A stretch of DNA of 31,344 nucleotides, from the NCBI GenBank assembly GCA_038258185.1, contig JBBSQD010000038.1, positions 1 through 31,344 of the forward strand. The letters are read 5' to 3'. Of the stretch, positions 7,772 to 15,600 are shown piece by piece; the first letter of the stretch is position 1; every line of letters begins with the position of its first letter. The notes under the pieces are model-generated. The model was not told where the DNA came from, searched no databases, and saw only the letters and a list, made by a program, of their open reading frames with translations. A program made the translations under genes and the position numbers. The stretch is from JAIOHN01 sp038258185 (lineage in GTDB: Bacteria; Chloroflexota; Anaerolineae; Aggregatilineales; Phototrophicaceae).

Positions 7772-9121
7772 TCATGCCTCTACCCGGCGCATCCGGCGGA
7801 CAGCCAGCACCACCAGCACCGTTGCAATCACCAGATAGAGAATGGTGAAACTGATCCACGGTGACACGACCGGAATCGTGCTACCATCACTGCTGAGTGT
7901 CAGCACCCAGAAACCAGCCACCTGACGCTCGGTCAGCAGTTGTTGGGTGACCAGTGCAGCCGTGATCGGATTCAGGCTGACCAGAATGAGACCCACGTAG
8001 ACCATGATCGCTTCGATCACGGGCGATGAGCTGACCCCTGTACCAAAACCGGATACCGCATTCACGAAAGCATTGAGCAGCGGAAAGTTGATGAGAATCG
8101 GCACGCCGAAAGCGACCGCCAAAGCCACGGTATAGGAACGGACACTGGCGGACAGGGTGCGCGGTGTGATGGCGGAGAAGAAAATGCCGACTGTCCCCAG
8201 GGTGATGGCCGTGACGGCTAAAATCACAAACGAAAGTACCAGTTCCGCCTCGCTGACACCGCCGAAAAGAAAGGCGATACTTTGCAGCGGAATGGCCGAA
8301 AAAAGCAGCAGCACAATATAACTCAACGCTGATTCGAGCTTGCCAATGACAAATGACGGACTCGCCAGCAGGGTGGTGCGTAAGAGGTCATAGGTCTGGC
8401 GTTCGCGTTCACCAGTTATGGCTCCTGCGGTAAAGGCTGGAGCGATGAAAATAATCAGCAGCAGTTCAATGCCGACCAGACCGATAAAGAGCACGCGACC
8501 AATCGAACCCGCCGATGACGAGCCGGAGGCCTGATTCTGTGCAATGAGGATCAGATACATCAGGGCAGTAAAGCCGCTCATCAGGCCGAGGTAAACCGTC
8601 AGCACGATGAAGGCCCGAACGCCGCGCATCCGTCCACGCAGTTCCTTGATCATGACCGGGTTCACCCGGAAAGCGCGCAAATCACTGCTGAACACATAGG
8701 CGCTCACTAAAGTGGTGGCGATGGTAATCAGCGCCGGAGTGAAACCAAAAATGATCACGCCAGCGATATTTGCCACAATGATCACAATCAGCGCGGGTAA
8801 AACCCAGATCTCACGCGCCAGCACCCCGACCATCATCACCAGCAGCAAACTGATATTGACCAGCAGCAGCAGAATCACGATGGCAACCGCGGCATCATCC
8901 GCCCCACCGAAACCGCCTAAGAGGGCAGCATGCAGCGGCGTGAAAATGCTGGAAATTGTCTGTAAGCCGCTGAGCAGTGACCCGATCAACAACAGCACGA
9001 CTAGAGCGGCATTAATCAGCGCACCCCAGCGCAGGACGACTGCTGCGCGGTCTAAGCGGATTTCGCGGGGGGTCAATGCTTCTTCGGGGATCGTGACCCA
9101 TTCCACCTGTTGTTCTGCCAT
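7772..9121 (-). CDS. ABC-2 type permease
   Basis: A 449-residue protein with about 12 hydrophobic stretches. The central motif ITGERERQTYDLLRTT, after a transmembrane helix, is characteristic of ABC-2 permeases of the multi-copper-maturation (NosY/GldF-like) group. A cytoplasmic N-terminus of about 30 residues precedes the first helix. The ATG is at 9121. It lies 65 nt downstream of the ABC ATPase gene and would form the transporter with it. The substrate is not apparent. Confidence 0.88.
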   Translation of the reverse strand: MAEQQVEWVTIPEEALTPREIRLDRAAVVLRWGALINAALVVLLLIGSLLSGLQTISSIFTPLHAALLGGFGGADDAAVAIVILLLLVNISLLLVMMVGVLAREIWVLPALIVIIVANIAGVIIFGFTPALITIATTLVSAYVFSSDLRAFRVNPVMIKELRGRMRGVRAFIVLTVYLGLMSGFTALMYLILIAQNQASGSSSAGSIGRVLFIGLVGIELLLIIFIAPAFTAGAITGERERQTYDLLRTTLLASPSFVIGKLESALSYIVLLLFSAIPLQSIAFLFGGVSEAELVLSFVILAVTAITLGTVGIFFSAITPRTLSASVRSYTVALAVAFGVPILINFPLLNAFVNAVSGFGTGVSSSPVIEAIMVYVGLILVSLNPITAALVTQQLLTERQVAGFWVLTLSSDGSTIPVVSPWISFTILYLVIATVLVVLAVRRMRRVEA

Positions 9122-9186
9122 AACGATAAGCCTCTATTCGTTGCTGCTAAGGTCAGTGCCTCTCTGTAATTTGCGCGTAATTTACA

Positions 9187-10143
9187 TTACGTCACGATGC
9201 CTTTGGTGACACTCATGAACATCGATTCCAGATCCTTGGTTTCTTCATTGAATCCCAGCACCGCGATGCCGCCTTCAACCAGTTTCTGATTGATGGCTTC
9301 GACGCCTTCATCATCACCCGCAAAGTCAATGCGGACACGGGAACGCCCGTTTTTGGGTTCCAGCATGTGGATGGTGATAACGCCTTCGATACCCGCCACC
9401 AGCGATTTAACCGCTTCAGCGGCTTCGGGTGTGCGGACAGTGACCGTTAATTCACGGTGAGGCATCAACCGGGCGCGCATTTCATCCATGCTGCCCTGCA
9501 CCACCATCTGACCCGCTTCGACAATGCCGATGTGGGTACAGATTTCAGCGACATCCGCCAGAATGTGCGACGAGAAAAAGATCGTTTTGCCCATCTTCGC
9601 CAGTTCAACCAGCAATTCACGGATTTCAACACGCGCACGCGGGTCGAGGCCGGATGCCGGTTCATCCAGAATCAACACGGCGGGATCATGGGCGAGTGTC
9701 CGTGCCAGCGATAAACGCTGCTTCATACCCCGGCTGAGTTTATCGACCATATCCTCGCGGCGGTGCGACAGATCGACCAGTTCCAGCAAATCATCAATCA
9801 GACGCTTGCGGTCATTTTCGGGGATGTCATAACAGGCGGCGAAGAAATCCAGATATTCCCAGACGCGCATATCGTCATAAACACCGAATTCGTCCGGCAT
9901 GTAGCCAATGGCGCGGCGGACTGCGCGGGGTTCTTCCACCACGGAATGACCCGCAACCCAGGCTTTGCCCTCGGTGGGGCGGGTTAAGGTGGTGAGGACG
10001 CGCATGGTCGTGGTTTTACCCGCGCCATTCGGCCCGACAAAGCCATAAATTGACCCCGTAGGCACTTCCAGCGACAGACCGTTGACCGCTGTGAATTTGC
10101 CATAGCGTTTGACGAGGTCTTTGGTTTCGATAATCAAGCTCAT
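9187..10143 (-). CDS. ABC transporter ATP-binding protein
   Basis: A 318-residue ATPase with Walker A GPNGAGKT (37-44), signature LSRGM (136-140), Walker B VLILDEP (156-162) and the switch histidine in FFSSH. A C-terminal extension of about 90 residues follows the nucleotide-binding domain, as in the CcmA/GldA-like exporters paired with ABC-2 permeases. The start ATG at 10143 gives MSLIIETKDLVKRYG, a typical N-terminus. It sits between the permease (downstream) and the large 838-residue membrane protein (upstream), all on the minus strand. Confidence 0.94.
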   Translation of the reverse strand: MSLIIETKDLVKRYGKFTAVNGLSLEVPTGSIYGFVGPNGAGKTTTMRVLTTLTRPTEGKAWVAGHSVVEEPRAVRRAIGYMPDEFGVYDDMRVWEYLDFFAACYDIPENDRKRLIDDLLELVDLSHRREDMVDKLSRGMKQRLSLARTLAHDPAVLILDEPASGLDPRARVEIRELLVELAKMGKTIFFSSHILADVAEICTHIGIVEAGQMVVQGSMDEMRARLMPHRELTVTVRTPEAAEAVKSLVAGIEGVITIHMLEPKNGRSRVRIDFAGDDEGVEAINQKLVEGGIAVLGFNEETKDLESMFMSVTKGIVT

Positions 10144-10221
10144 CTCTGTTTATTCCTGCTCTATCGTCATGCCTATAGTATAACTTGAGTCTGCTTCAGA
10201 GAACTATATCGGGCTGAACAC

Positions 10222-10304
10222 TTAGTATCTATTGATAATTTCATCTGGTACGGCCACGGCATGCCGTGGCCCTGCGCTAAATTTTATTTCGGATAGATTC
10301 TTAA
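10222..10304 (+). repeat. 83-nt palindromic element, copy 1
   Basis: The ends are TTAGTATCTAT and GGATAGATTCTTAA, which are imperfect inverted repeats of each other. The centre (10252-10271) is a perfect 20-nt palindrome, GGCCACGGCATGCCGTGGCC. Copy 2 at 22712-22794 has the same length and matches this one in reverse orientation. This copy begins 78 nt before the ABC ATPase start codon, and its other end is 11 nt from the stop of the 838-residue gene, so it could serve as a 3'-end hairpin for that gene. Confidence 0.8.
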
Positions 10305-10315
10305 TGAGTGAGACG

Positions 10316-12832
10316 TTAAAAACGCCCGACCTGTTCCACACCGACCCGCAGATAACGCACAAAGCTGATCGATTCGTCGGCGGCAAGGCGAATTTGTACC
10401 GAGTTCTGTGTCCCTAAATAACGCGCCGCATCGTTGATGACCAACACGGCAGTGCTGGAATTTTCCTCCAACGGAATTAATTCCAGCGTCTCCCAGCCTT
10501 CCGCTTCCCAATCCCACACTTCCAGTAGAATGGTGTTGCGAATATTGCCGGGGTTATCCACCACCAGCCGCAGCGATTCGACATCATCAAGGACTGCATG
10601 GGGCAGCGGCGTAAAGCGGATAACGGCTTCATCACCGGGTTGCAGAACTGTGTTGACCGGCGCGAGACTGTCGGTGACACCGCCACGTTCCTGAGTGACC
10701 CACGTGAACTGATCCACACCGATGCGCACACGGCCAGTTGGCGGGGTGATGTCGACATTGAGTTCGATAATATGCAGCGTGGTATCGACTGCTTCCCACG
10801 GCACATCGCCTAAATTCGTTTCCAGCGGGATCGTGTCCGACCAGCCGGCCAGAAAGACCTGATCCCCGCGGGAGTTGGAAAAGTAATGATCGACATTGAA
10901 GGCCGACAGGAAAAACTGACGACGGCGGCGTTCCTGTTCTTCCGTGCTGTTATCCAGTGCGGTGGTGTAAGTGCGCGCATCGTACTGTTCTTCGCCCAGA
11001 ATATCCGAGATAGTCTGTTCACTGGCGCGCAGTTCCTGCGAGAAGCGCTGCAAGCCGAAACGCGGCAGCGCAAAGCCCGATGTGCGCTCCAATGGCGAAG
11101 GCGCGGCAGGCTGGGGAATCGTGTCCAGCAGCACATCGAAAGTCTGCACGTCACCGGGTGCGAGAGGGGCTTCTAAACGCAGCGGCAGGCCACGTGTCAG
11201 AATCACCGCATCGGTCAGAGTAATGTCGCTGTCGTTGCGGACGGAGCCGCGCACAGCCCACGATTGATTATCGGTGTCATAAAATAACGAAGCCTGTCCA
11301 TTAATGGCGGGCTTTTCGGTGATGCCGGTGCTGCTGAAAGTGGCGATAAAGCTGGCATCGACCAGGAAATTATCGGCCCGGAAATCGCCTTCCTGGCGGA
11401 TATCGGTGCTGGCCTGGACGCTGCTGGCGAAGGGATTGGCCTGAATATTGCGCGCAATCGGGCGCAGGAAGCTGCCATCATCCATTGTCAGGGTGTAGGT
11501 GGTACGGCGTGGTGACAGCAGGCCGACCAGTCCATTGACTGTGGCCTGTTCGTTATCCGGCCAGGATTGCACCACGGCTAAACGGCTGAGTGTGACACTG
11601 TTGCCGCGCAGATTAAAGCCGACCAGCCACGCCAGCGCACTGAATACGATAATGAAAAAAGGGATGGTTAACCACGCGAATTCACGGCGATTGATGCGGT
11701 TCAGCACCAGATAATTTAACGGGCCAATCAGAGCGACATACACCGCCAGAAAGCCGCACAGTGGCAGCACATTCGGCAGCAGATCAAAACCGGGCAGGAT
11801 TTCAGCCGCGCTGGTCGCCCGGTCGAAGTCCTTAAAGCCGTTCGACCAGCCCGGAACCGGATTGACCGAAGCCGCCAGCGTAAACCATAAATTGTTGAGT
11901 CCCGCCCAGCCACGCAGAGGCTGCGTCACCGGGTCGATTGCCAGATAATCCACCGTGCCCAGCCCGTAGGAACGCCGCGCCGTCAGCGGTAAATCATCCG
12001 CGTTGGCGAGCACAACCGCATCCTCGCTGAGGTCACCGGTTGCGGCCACGGTTTCGCCATCCAGCGTTTCGCTGAGGTTCGCCAGCGCGACAATTTCGCT
12101 GAAGTTGGTGACGGTATCGCTGCCCGATGGCATGAGTGGCAGCAAATCTTCCAGACCGCTGGCCGTGCCCTGCCAGTTGGCGCCACCCGTGACGATGAGA
12201 TGACCGCCCTGTGTCACCCAGTCAGCCAAGGCGCTGCGCTGCGAGAGGGTCAGTGTGCCGGAGTCGATGTCGCTGAAAACCAGCGTATCAATGGCTTGTA
12301 AGCCCATCATCTGGTCGGGCAGATCCTCGATCAGCCAATTGGCCTGATGCGCGTTAAAGCCCCCGGCATGGACGGTAGAGAAATCCACCGAACCCGCGCT
12401 GGATTGAGTCAGCACGACATGAATCTGATCCTGAATGGAAACGCCGCGCATCGGTGCTTCCTGCGAGGTAATGACCTGATTATCCGCGTCGGTCAGCTCG
12501 ACCCGCACCTGCGAGGCGAAACTGCGCGCGGTAATGTACAAAAAGAGGGATTGACGGGTTCCGGCAGGCAGATCCACTGGCAGGCTGAAGGTATTGGGGA
12601 AAGCATTGCCTGACGTTTCTGGCCGGACGATCAATTGTCCGCTGGTTGGGTCACCATCATTGCTGATGCGAATATGCAGAGGTATCCAGTAATTTTCGCG
12701 GAAGAGGCCATTATATCCGGCATCCACCGAAAGACTAACCACAGGGGTGAGGGGATCCTGGGCGGGTGGCGCAAAGCCTGTTAATAACAGCACCACCAGC
12801 CACAAACCTGCTAACCGGCTCATTTGAAGCAT
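10316..12832 (-). CDS. Large secreted/membrane protein with GATase-like fold (GldG-like companion of ABC exporter)
   Basis: 838 residues from the ATG at 12832, which has AGGA 9 nt upstream; an open frame extends 15 codons further but lacks a ribosome site. A signal peptide spans about 1-24. Beta-rich extracellular sequence is followed at about 140-300 by a glutamine-amidotransferase-like segment (DTLVFSDIDSGTLTLSQRSA and a WVTQGGHLIVTGG block). Two membrane helices lie at about 354-376 and 386-406. The long C-terminal half is beta-sandwich-like. No catalytic triad is evident, so the domain is probably non-enzymatic. Adjacent ABC ATPase and permease genes suggest an accessory subunit, by analogy with GldG next to GldA/GldF. 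The family assignment is an inference. Confidence 0.65.
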   Translation of the reverse strand: MLQMSRLAGLWLVVLLLTGFAPPAQDPLTPVVSLSVDAGYNGLFRENYWIPLHIRISNDGDPTSGQLIVRPETSGNAFPNTFSLPVDLPAGTRQSLFLYITARSFASQVRVELTDADNQVITSQEAPMRGVSIQDQIHVVLTQSSAGSVDFSTVHAGGFNAHQANWLIEDLPDQMMGLQAIDTLVFSDIDSGTLTLSQRSALADWVTQGGHLIVTGGANWQGTASGLEDLLPLMPSGSDTVTNFSEIVALANLSETLDGETVAATGDLSEDAVVLANADDLPLTARRSYGLGTVDYLAIDPVTQPLRGWAGLNNLWFTLAASVNPVPGWSNGFKDFDRATSAAEILPGFDLLPNVLPLCGFLAVYVALIGPLNYLVLNRINRREFAWLTIPFFIIVFSALAWLVGFNLRGNSVTLSRLAVVQSWPDNEQATVNGLVGLLSPRRTTYTLTMDDGSFLRPIARNIQANPFASSVQASTDIRQEGDFRADNFLVDASFIATFSSTGITEKPAINGQASLFYDTDNQSWAVRGSVRNDSDITLTDAVILTRGLPLRLEAPLAPGDVQTFDVLLDTIPQPAAPSPLERTSGFALPRFGLQRFSQELRASEQTISDILGEEQYDARTYTTALDNSTEEQERRRRQFFLSAFNVDHYFSNSRGDQVFLAGWSDTIPLETNLGDVPWEAVDTTLHIIELNVDITPPTGRVRIGVDQFTWVTQERGGVTDSLAPVNTVLQPGDEAVIRFTPLPHAVLDDVESLRLVVDNPGNIRNTILLEVWDWEAEGWETLELIPLEENSSTAVLVINDAARYLGTQNSVQIRLAADESISFVRYLRVGVEQVGRF

Positions 12833-12936
12833 GTATGCTTGTCCTACAATAAAATTACAACACATCCAATAGACCATTTTGCCGCTTTAACGCCTTTATT
12901 GCAACAACGCTTATGCTTTCATGATATAGATCGCGT

Positions 12937-13755
12937 TTATGCGGGGTTGTTCAATGGCACACGATAGAACCGCACAAACGTATCCTGTGGCGTCAGAGTC
13001 ACCACGCTGAAACCGGGTTCGCGCAGCATGGGATCATTGGCCGGGTCAATCTGGTTATACCAGGTGCGTGTCTGAAACCAGGCGCTGAGTGTGCTGTAAT
13101 AACTGATGCCATCACGGGTGGTCACGGTGTTTTCGTGGATGTGGCCGAAAAATACACCGCGTAAGCGGTGGCGGGCTTTCAGCAGAATACGGTGCATCTC
13201 CAGACCGTTTTCCAGCACGATGCCATCCAGCCACAGGGCGGATAAGGGCAGCACATGATGGTGAATCGCCACGACTAAGGGACGGTCATCGTCGGCGCTG
13301 CACAGTTCATCCAGCCAGCGCAGTTGAGCGGCTTCCAGACGGCCACTGTGACCTTCGGGATGGTTGCTATCCAGACAAACAAGCTGCACCCCATTGACGC
13401 TGAATTCATAATCGAGATTGGGTTTGATCTGGTCGAAGGGGCGGCCTAAAAGCACCTGCTGGATGGCTTCTGACCGGTCATGATTGCCGGGGATGTAATG
13501 AATCGGATAGCGGATTTTGTTGAGCAGGTTGGCCGCGATGTGATATTCTTCGGCGCTTTCCGGGTCAGTCATGATATCGCCGGTATGCAGTACAAAGTCG
13601 ATGGGAAATGGCAGCGCGTTGATGTGCTCGATCAGCGCCTCGACGCCAGCATAGGCGGAGAAGTCGACAAACTGACCGGTATAGGCCGGGTCGCGGTGTA
13701 AGTGGGTGTCGCTGATATGAATAAAGGTGAGTAAGGGCGGGGTCAACGTGTTCAA
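12937..13755 (-). CDS. Calcineurin-like metallophosphoesterase (CpdA-like)
   Basis: A 272-residue enzyme with the complete metallophosphoesterase ligand set: ISDTHLH near the N-terminus, HTGDIMTD, GNHD, HHHVLP and GHIHEN. The closest described type is the cyclic-nucleotide phosphodiesterase CpdA/class III PDE; the true substrate cannot be read from the sequence. The start is a TTG at 13755 with AAGG 6 nt upstream, and no ATG occurs until about codon 62. A TATAAT at 13804-13809 (minus strand) could be its promoter. It is divergent from the TIR-TPR gene. Confidence 0.9.
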   Translation of the reverse strand: MNTLTPPLLTFIHISDTHLHRDPAYTGQFVDFSAYAGVEALIEHINALPFPIDFVLHTGDIMTDPESAEEYHIAANLLNKIRYPIHYIPGNHDRSEAIQQVLLGRPFDQIKPNLDYEFSVNGVQLVCLDSNHPEGHSGRLEAAQLRWLDELCSADDDRPLVVAIHHHVLPLSALWLDGIVLENGLEMHRILLKARHRLRGVFFGHIHENTVTTRDGISYYSTLSAWFQTRTWYNQIDPANDPMLREPGFSVVTLTPQDTFVRFYRVPLNNPA

Positions 13756-13803
13756 GAATAGCCTTTCATCAGGGTAAGATGGATTAAAGTGTAATGATAC
13801 AGG

Positions 13804-13809
13804 ATTATA
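13804..13809 (-). promoter_or_regulatory. Candidate -10 box of the metallophosphoesterase gene
   Basis: Perfect TATAAT on the minus strand, about 48 nt upstream of the TTG start at 13755. The upstream -35 region (TTATAA-like) is weak. Confidence 0.45.
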
Positions 13810-13925
13810 ACGGGATAAACTGACTTATAAGGCATCTATTATAAATAGGGATCAATGCAAGTGGAATTCTGCCTTCATGTAAGTTATCAGCGAAGGCCGG
13901 ATTCAAATCGATAGGACAACGCACC

Positions 13926-15020
13926 ATGCAGAAGCAAAAGACGGTATTCATCAGTTACCGGCGTACCAATGTGTATACTGCCCGTGCTGTTTATCAGTAT
14001 CTTGTCGCTCATAACTATGATGTTTTCCTAGACTCAGAGAGTATCGATTCGGGTGCGTTTGACCGGGTGATTCTTAATCAGATCGCGGCACGTGCGCATT
14101 TTGTGGTGATTTTAACGCCAAGTGCCATAGAGCGCTGCCTGCAAGTAGGCGACTGGCTACGGCGCGAGATCGAACACGCGATTGACCTCAAGCGCAATAT
14201 TGTGCCGATGATGTTTGAGGGCTTCCGCTTTGAGGATGTGCAGCGTTATCTGACCGGGAAACTGGCGCTATTGCAAGCCTATAATGCCATCAACGTGCCA
14301 TCCGATTATTTTGATGAAGCCATGTCACGCCTAACCAGCCGTTTTCTGGAAAAGCCGCTGGATATGGTGCTTCATCCGACGCCGGTTGATGACCAGAACG
14401 AGGTCACACGCCACATGAATGAGGCCGCCAGTCAACCGGTGGTGCTGGAACATCTGCTGACGGCTGAGGAATATTTCGAGCAGGGTTATCTGCTGTCACG
14501 CCGCGGGGATTACAGTGATGCGATTGCGCGTTTTACCAATGCGATTGAGTGTAATCCTCTGGATGATCTGTATTATGTCAGCCGTGGGCTGGTGCGTCAG
14601 TTAAGCAAAGATCAGGAAGGCGCGATGGTCGATTTTGCGACGGCAATTGGCCTTAATCCAGAGTCTGCCCCAGCGTACTATAACCGCGGAAACGTGCACT
14701 ATAATCGCGACGAGTACGAGAAGGCTATTGAGGATTACGACACGGCGCTGACTTTGAACCCACATTACAGCGAAGCCTTTCATAATCGCGGGGTGGCACG
14801 CGCCAAACTCAATCAACTGGAAGGCGCACTATCAGATTATAACGAAGCGCTGCGACTGAGGTCGGATTATGCCGAGGCTTATCACAATCGCGGGATTGTC
14901 CGCAAAAGCCTGGGTGATATTGCCGGGGCGCTTGCCGATTATGAGGCTGCGCTGCGCATCAACCCGGACTATGAGAGCGCCCGCAACCATCTGCAAGCGC
15001 TGAAAGGCCGCACGGACTAG
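13926..15020 (+). CDS. TIR-TPR protein
   Basis: A 364-residue protein. A TIR_2-type domain covers about residues 5-145: FISYRRTN at 8-15, DVFLDSESIDSG at 32-43, VVILTPSA at 60-67, and W77-x3-E81 (WLRREIEHA). E81 is at the position of the catalytic glutamate of NAD-cleaving TIR domains. From about 180 to 355 there are five tetratricopeptide repeats with the usual YYNRG/AYHNRG helices. AGGA precedes the ATG by 9 nt. TIR domains in bacteria act either as NADase effectors or as scaffolds. No typical defence partner gene is adjacent, so either role is open. Its TAG overlaps the stop codon of the convergent gene. Confidence 0.9.
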   Translation: MQKQKTVFISYRRTNVYTARAVYQYLVAHNYDVFLDSESIDSGAFDRVILNQIAARAHFVVILTPSAIERCLQVGDWLRREIEHAIDLKRNIVPMMFEGFRFEDVQRYLTGKLALLQAYNAINVPSDYFDEAMSRLTSRFLEKPLDMVLHPTPVDDQNEVTRHMNEAASQPVVLEHLLTAEEYFEQGYLLSRRGDYSDAIARFTNAIECNPLDDLYYVSRGLVRQLSKDQEGAMVDFATAIGLNPESAPAYYNRGNVHYNRDEYEKAIEDYDTALTLNPHYSEAFHNRGVARAKLNQLEGALSDYNEALRLRSDYAEAYHNRGIVRKSLGDIAGALADYEAALRINPDYESARNHLQALKGRTD

Positions 15021-15526
15021 CTGCGGATGATCTCCATATAGAACAGCCAGCCTGCGCTACTGCTGGTATCCGCAAACATGCGGAAAATCTTGTAGTCGCT
15101 GCCTGTGCATTCCCCACCGGTATAACGGGTGACGGTTTCGGGATTCCACCAGGCGGCGGCGGTGCGCTGCTGGGCACTGAGTACACGCTCAAAGTCGAAT
15201 GTGGGACGATAATTATCGACTAATGGGAAATTGCAGGTGAGGAAACCAGAGCCACCGAACAGGCCGCTGAGTGCCTGGGGCGGCACCCGGAACTGTATCC
15301 AGTAGGCAGAATCTCCCCAATTCGCATAGTGAAATTCAGTCGCTGAAGTGGGGAAGGTGATACCTGCCAAACTCTGAATGGCGCGTTGAGCTTCCGCACC
15401 TTCACGTGAGCGAAAAGTGTTTAAGATGTTCGACTGCACAAAGTTGGTCATCGGTACGGCTGCAAGCACGCCGCACAGGAACATAAACACAAAACCTAAT
15501 ATTGCTAGTCCAACCGCACGCAGCAT
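15017..15526 (-). CDS. Hypothetical membrane-anchored protein
   Basis: A 169-residue protein that I do not recognise. One N-terminal hydrophobic segment (about residues 4-25) looks like a signal anchor, followed by an extracytoplasmic domain with two Cys residues (in FLTCNF and GGECTGS) that could pair. GGAGG lies upstream of the ATG at 15526, and a TATAAT promoter candidate lies at 15553. Its stop codon shares the CTAG tetranucleotide with the stop of the convergent TIR-TPR gene. Confidence 0.7.
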   Translation of the reverse strand: MLRAVGLAILGFVFMFLCGVLAAVPMTNFVQSNILNTFRSREGAEAQRAIQSLAGITFPTSATEFHYANWGDSAYWIQFRVPPQALSGLFGGSGFLTCNFPLVDNYRPTFDFERVLSAQQRTAAAWWNPETVTRYTGGECTGSDYKIFRMFADTSSSAGWLFYMEIIRS

Positions 15527-15552
15527 AATATCCCTCCAGTATGAGACAACAG

Positions 15553-15582
15553 ATTATAATCGCACAAGTGGGCTACCTGCCA
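15553..15582 (-). promoter_or_regulatory. Candidate promoter of the small membrane-protein gene
   Basis: On the minus strand, TGGCAG (15577-15582), an 18-nt spacer and TATAAT (15553-15558), about 27 nt upstream of the ATG at 15526. The -10 is perfect and the -35 is moderate. Confidence 0.5.
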
Positions 15583-15600
15583 GAAATGGCGATTCCATCG

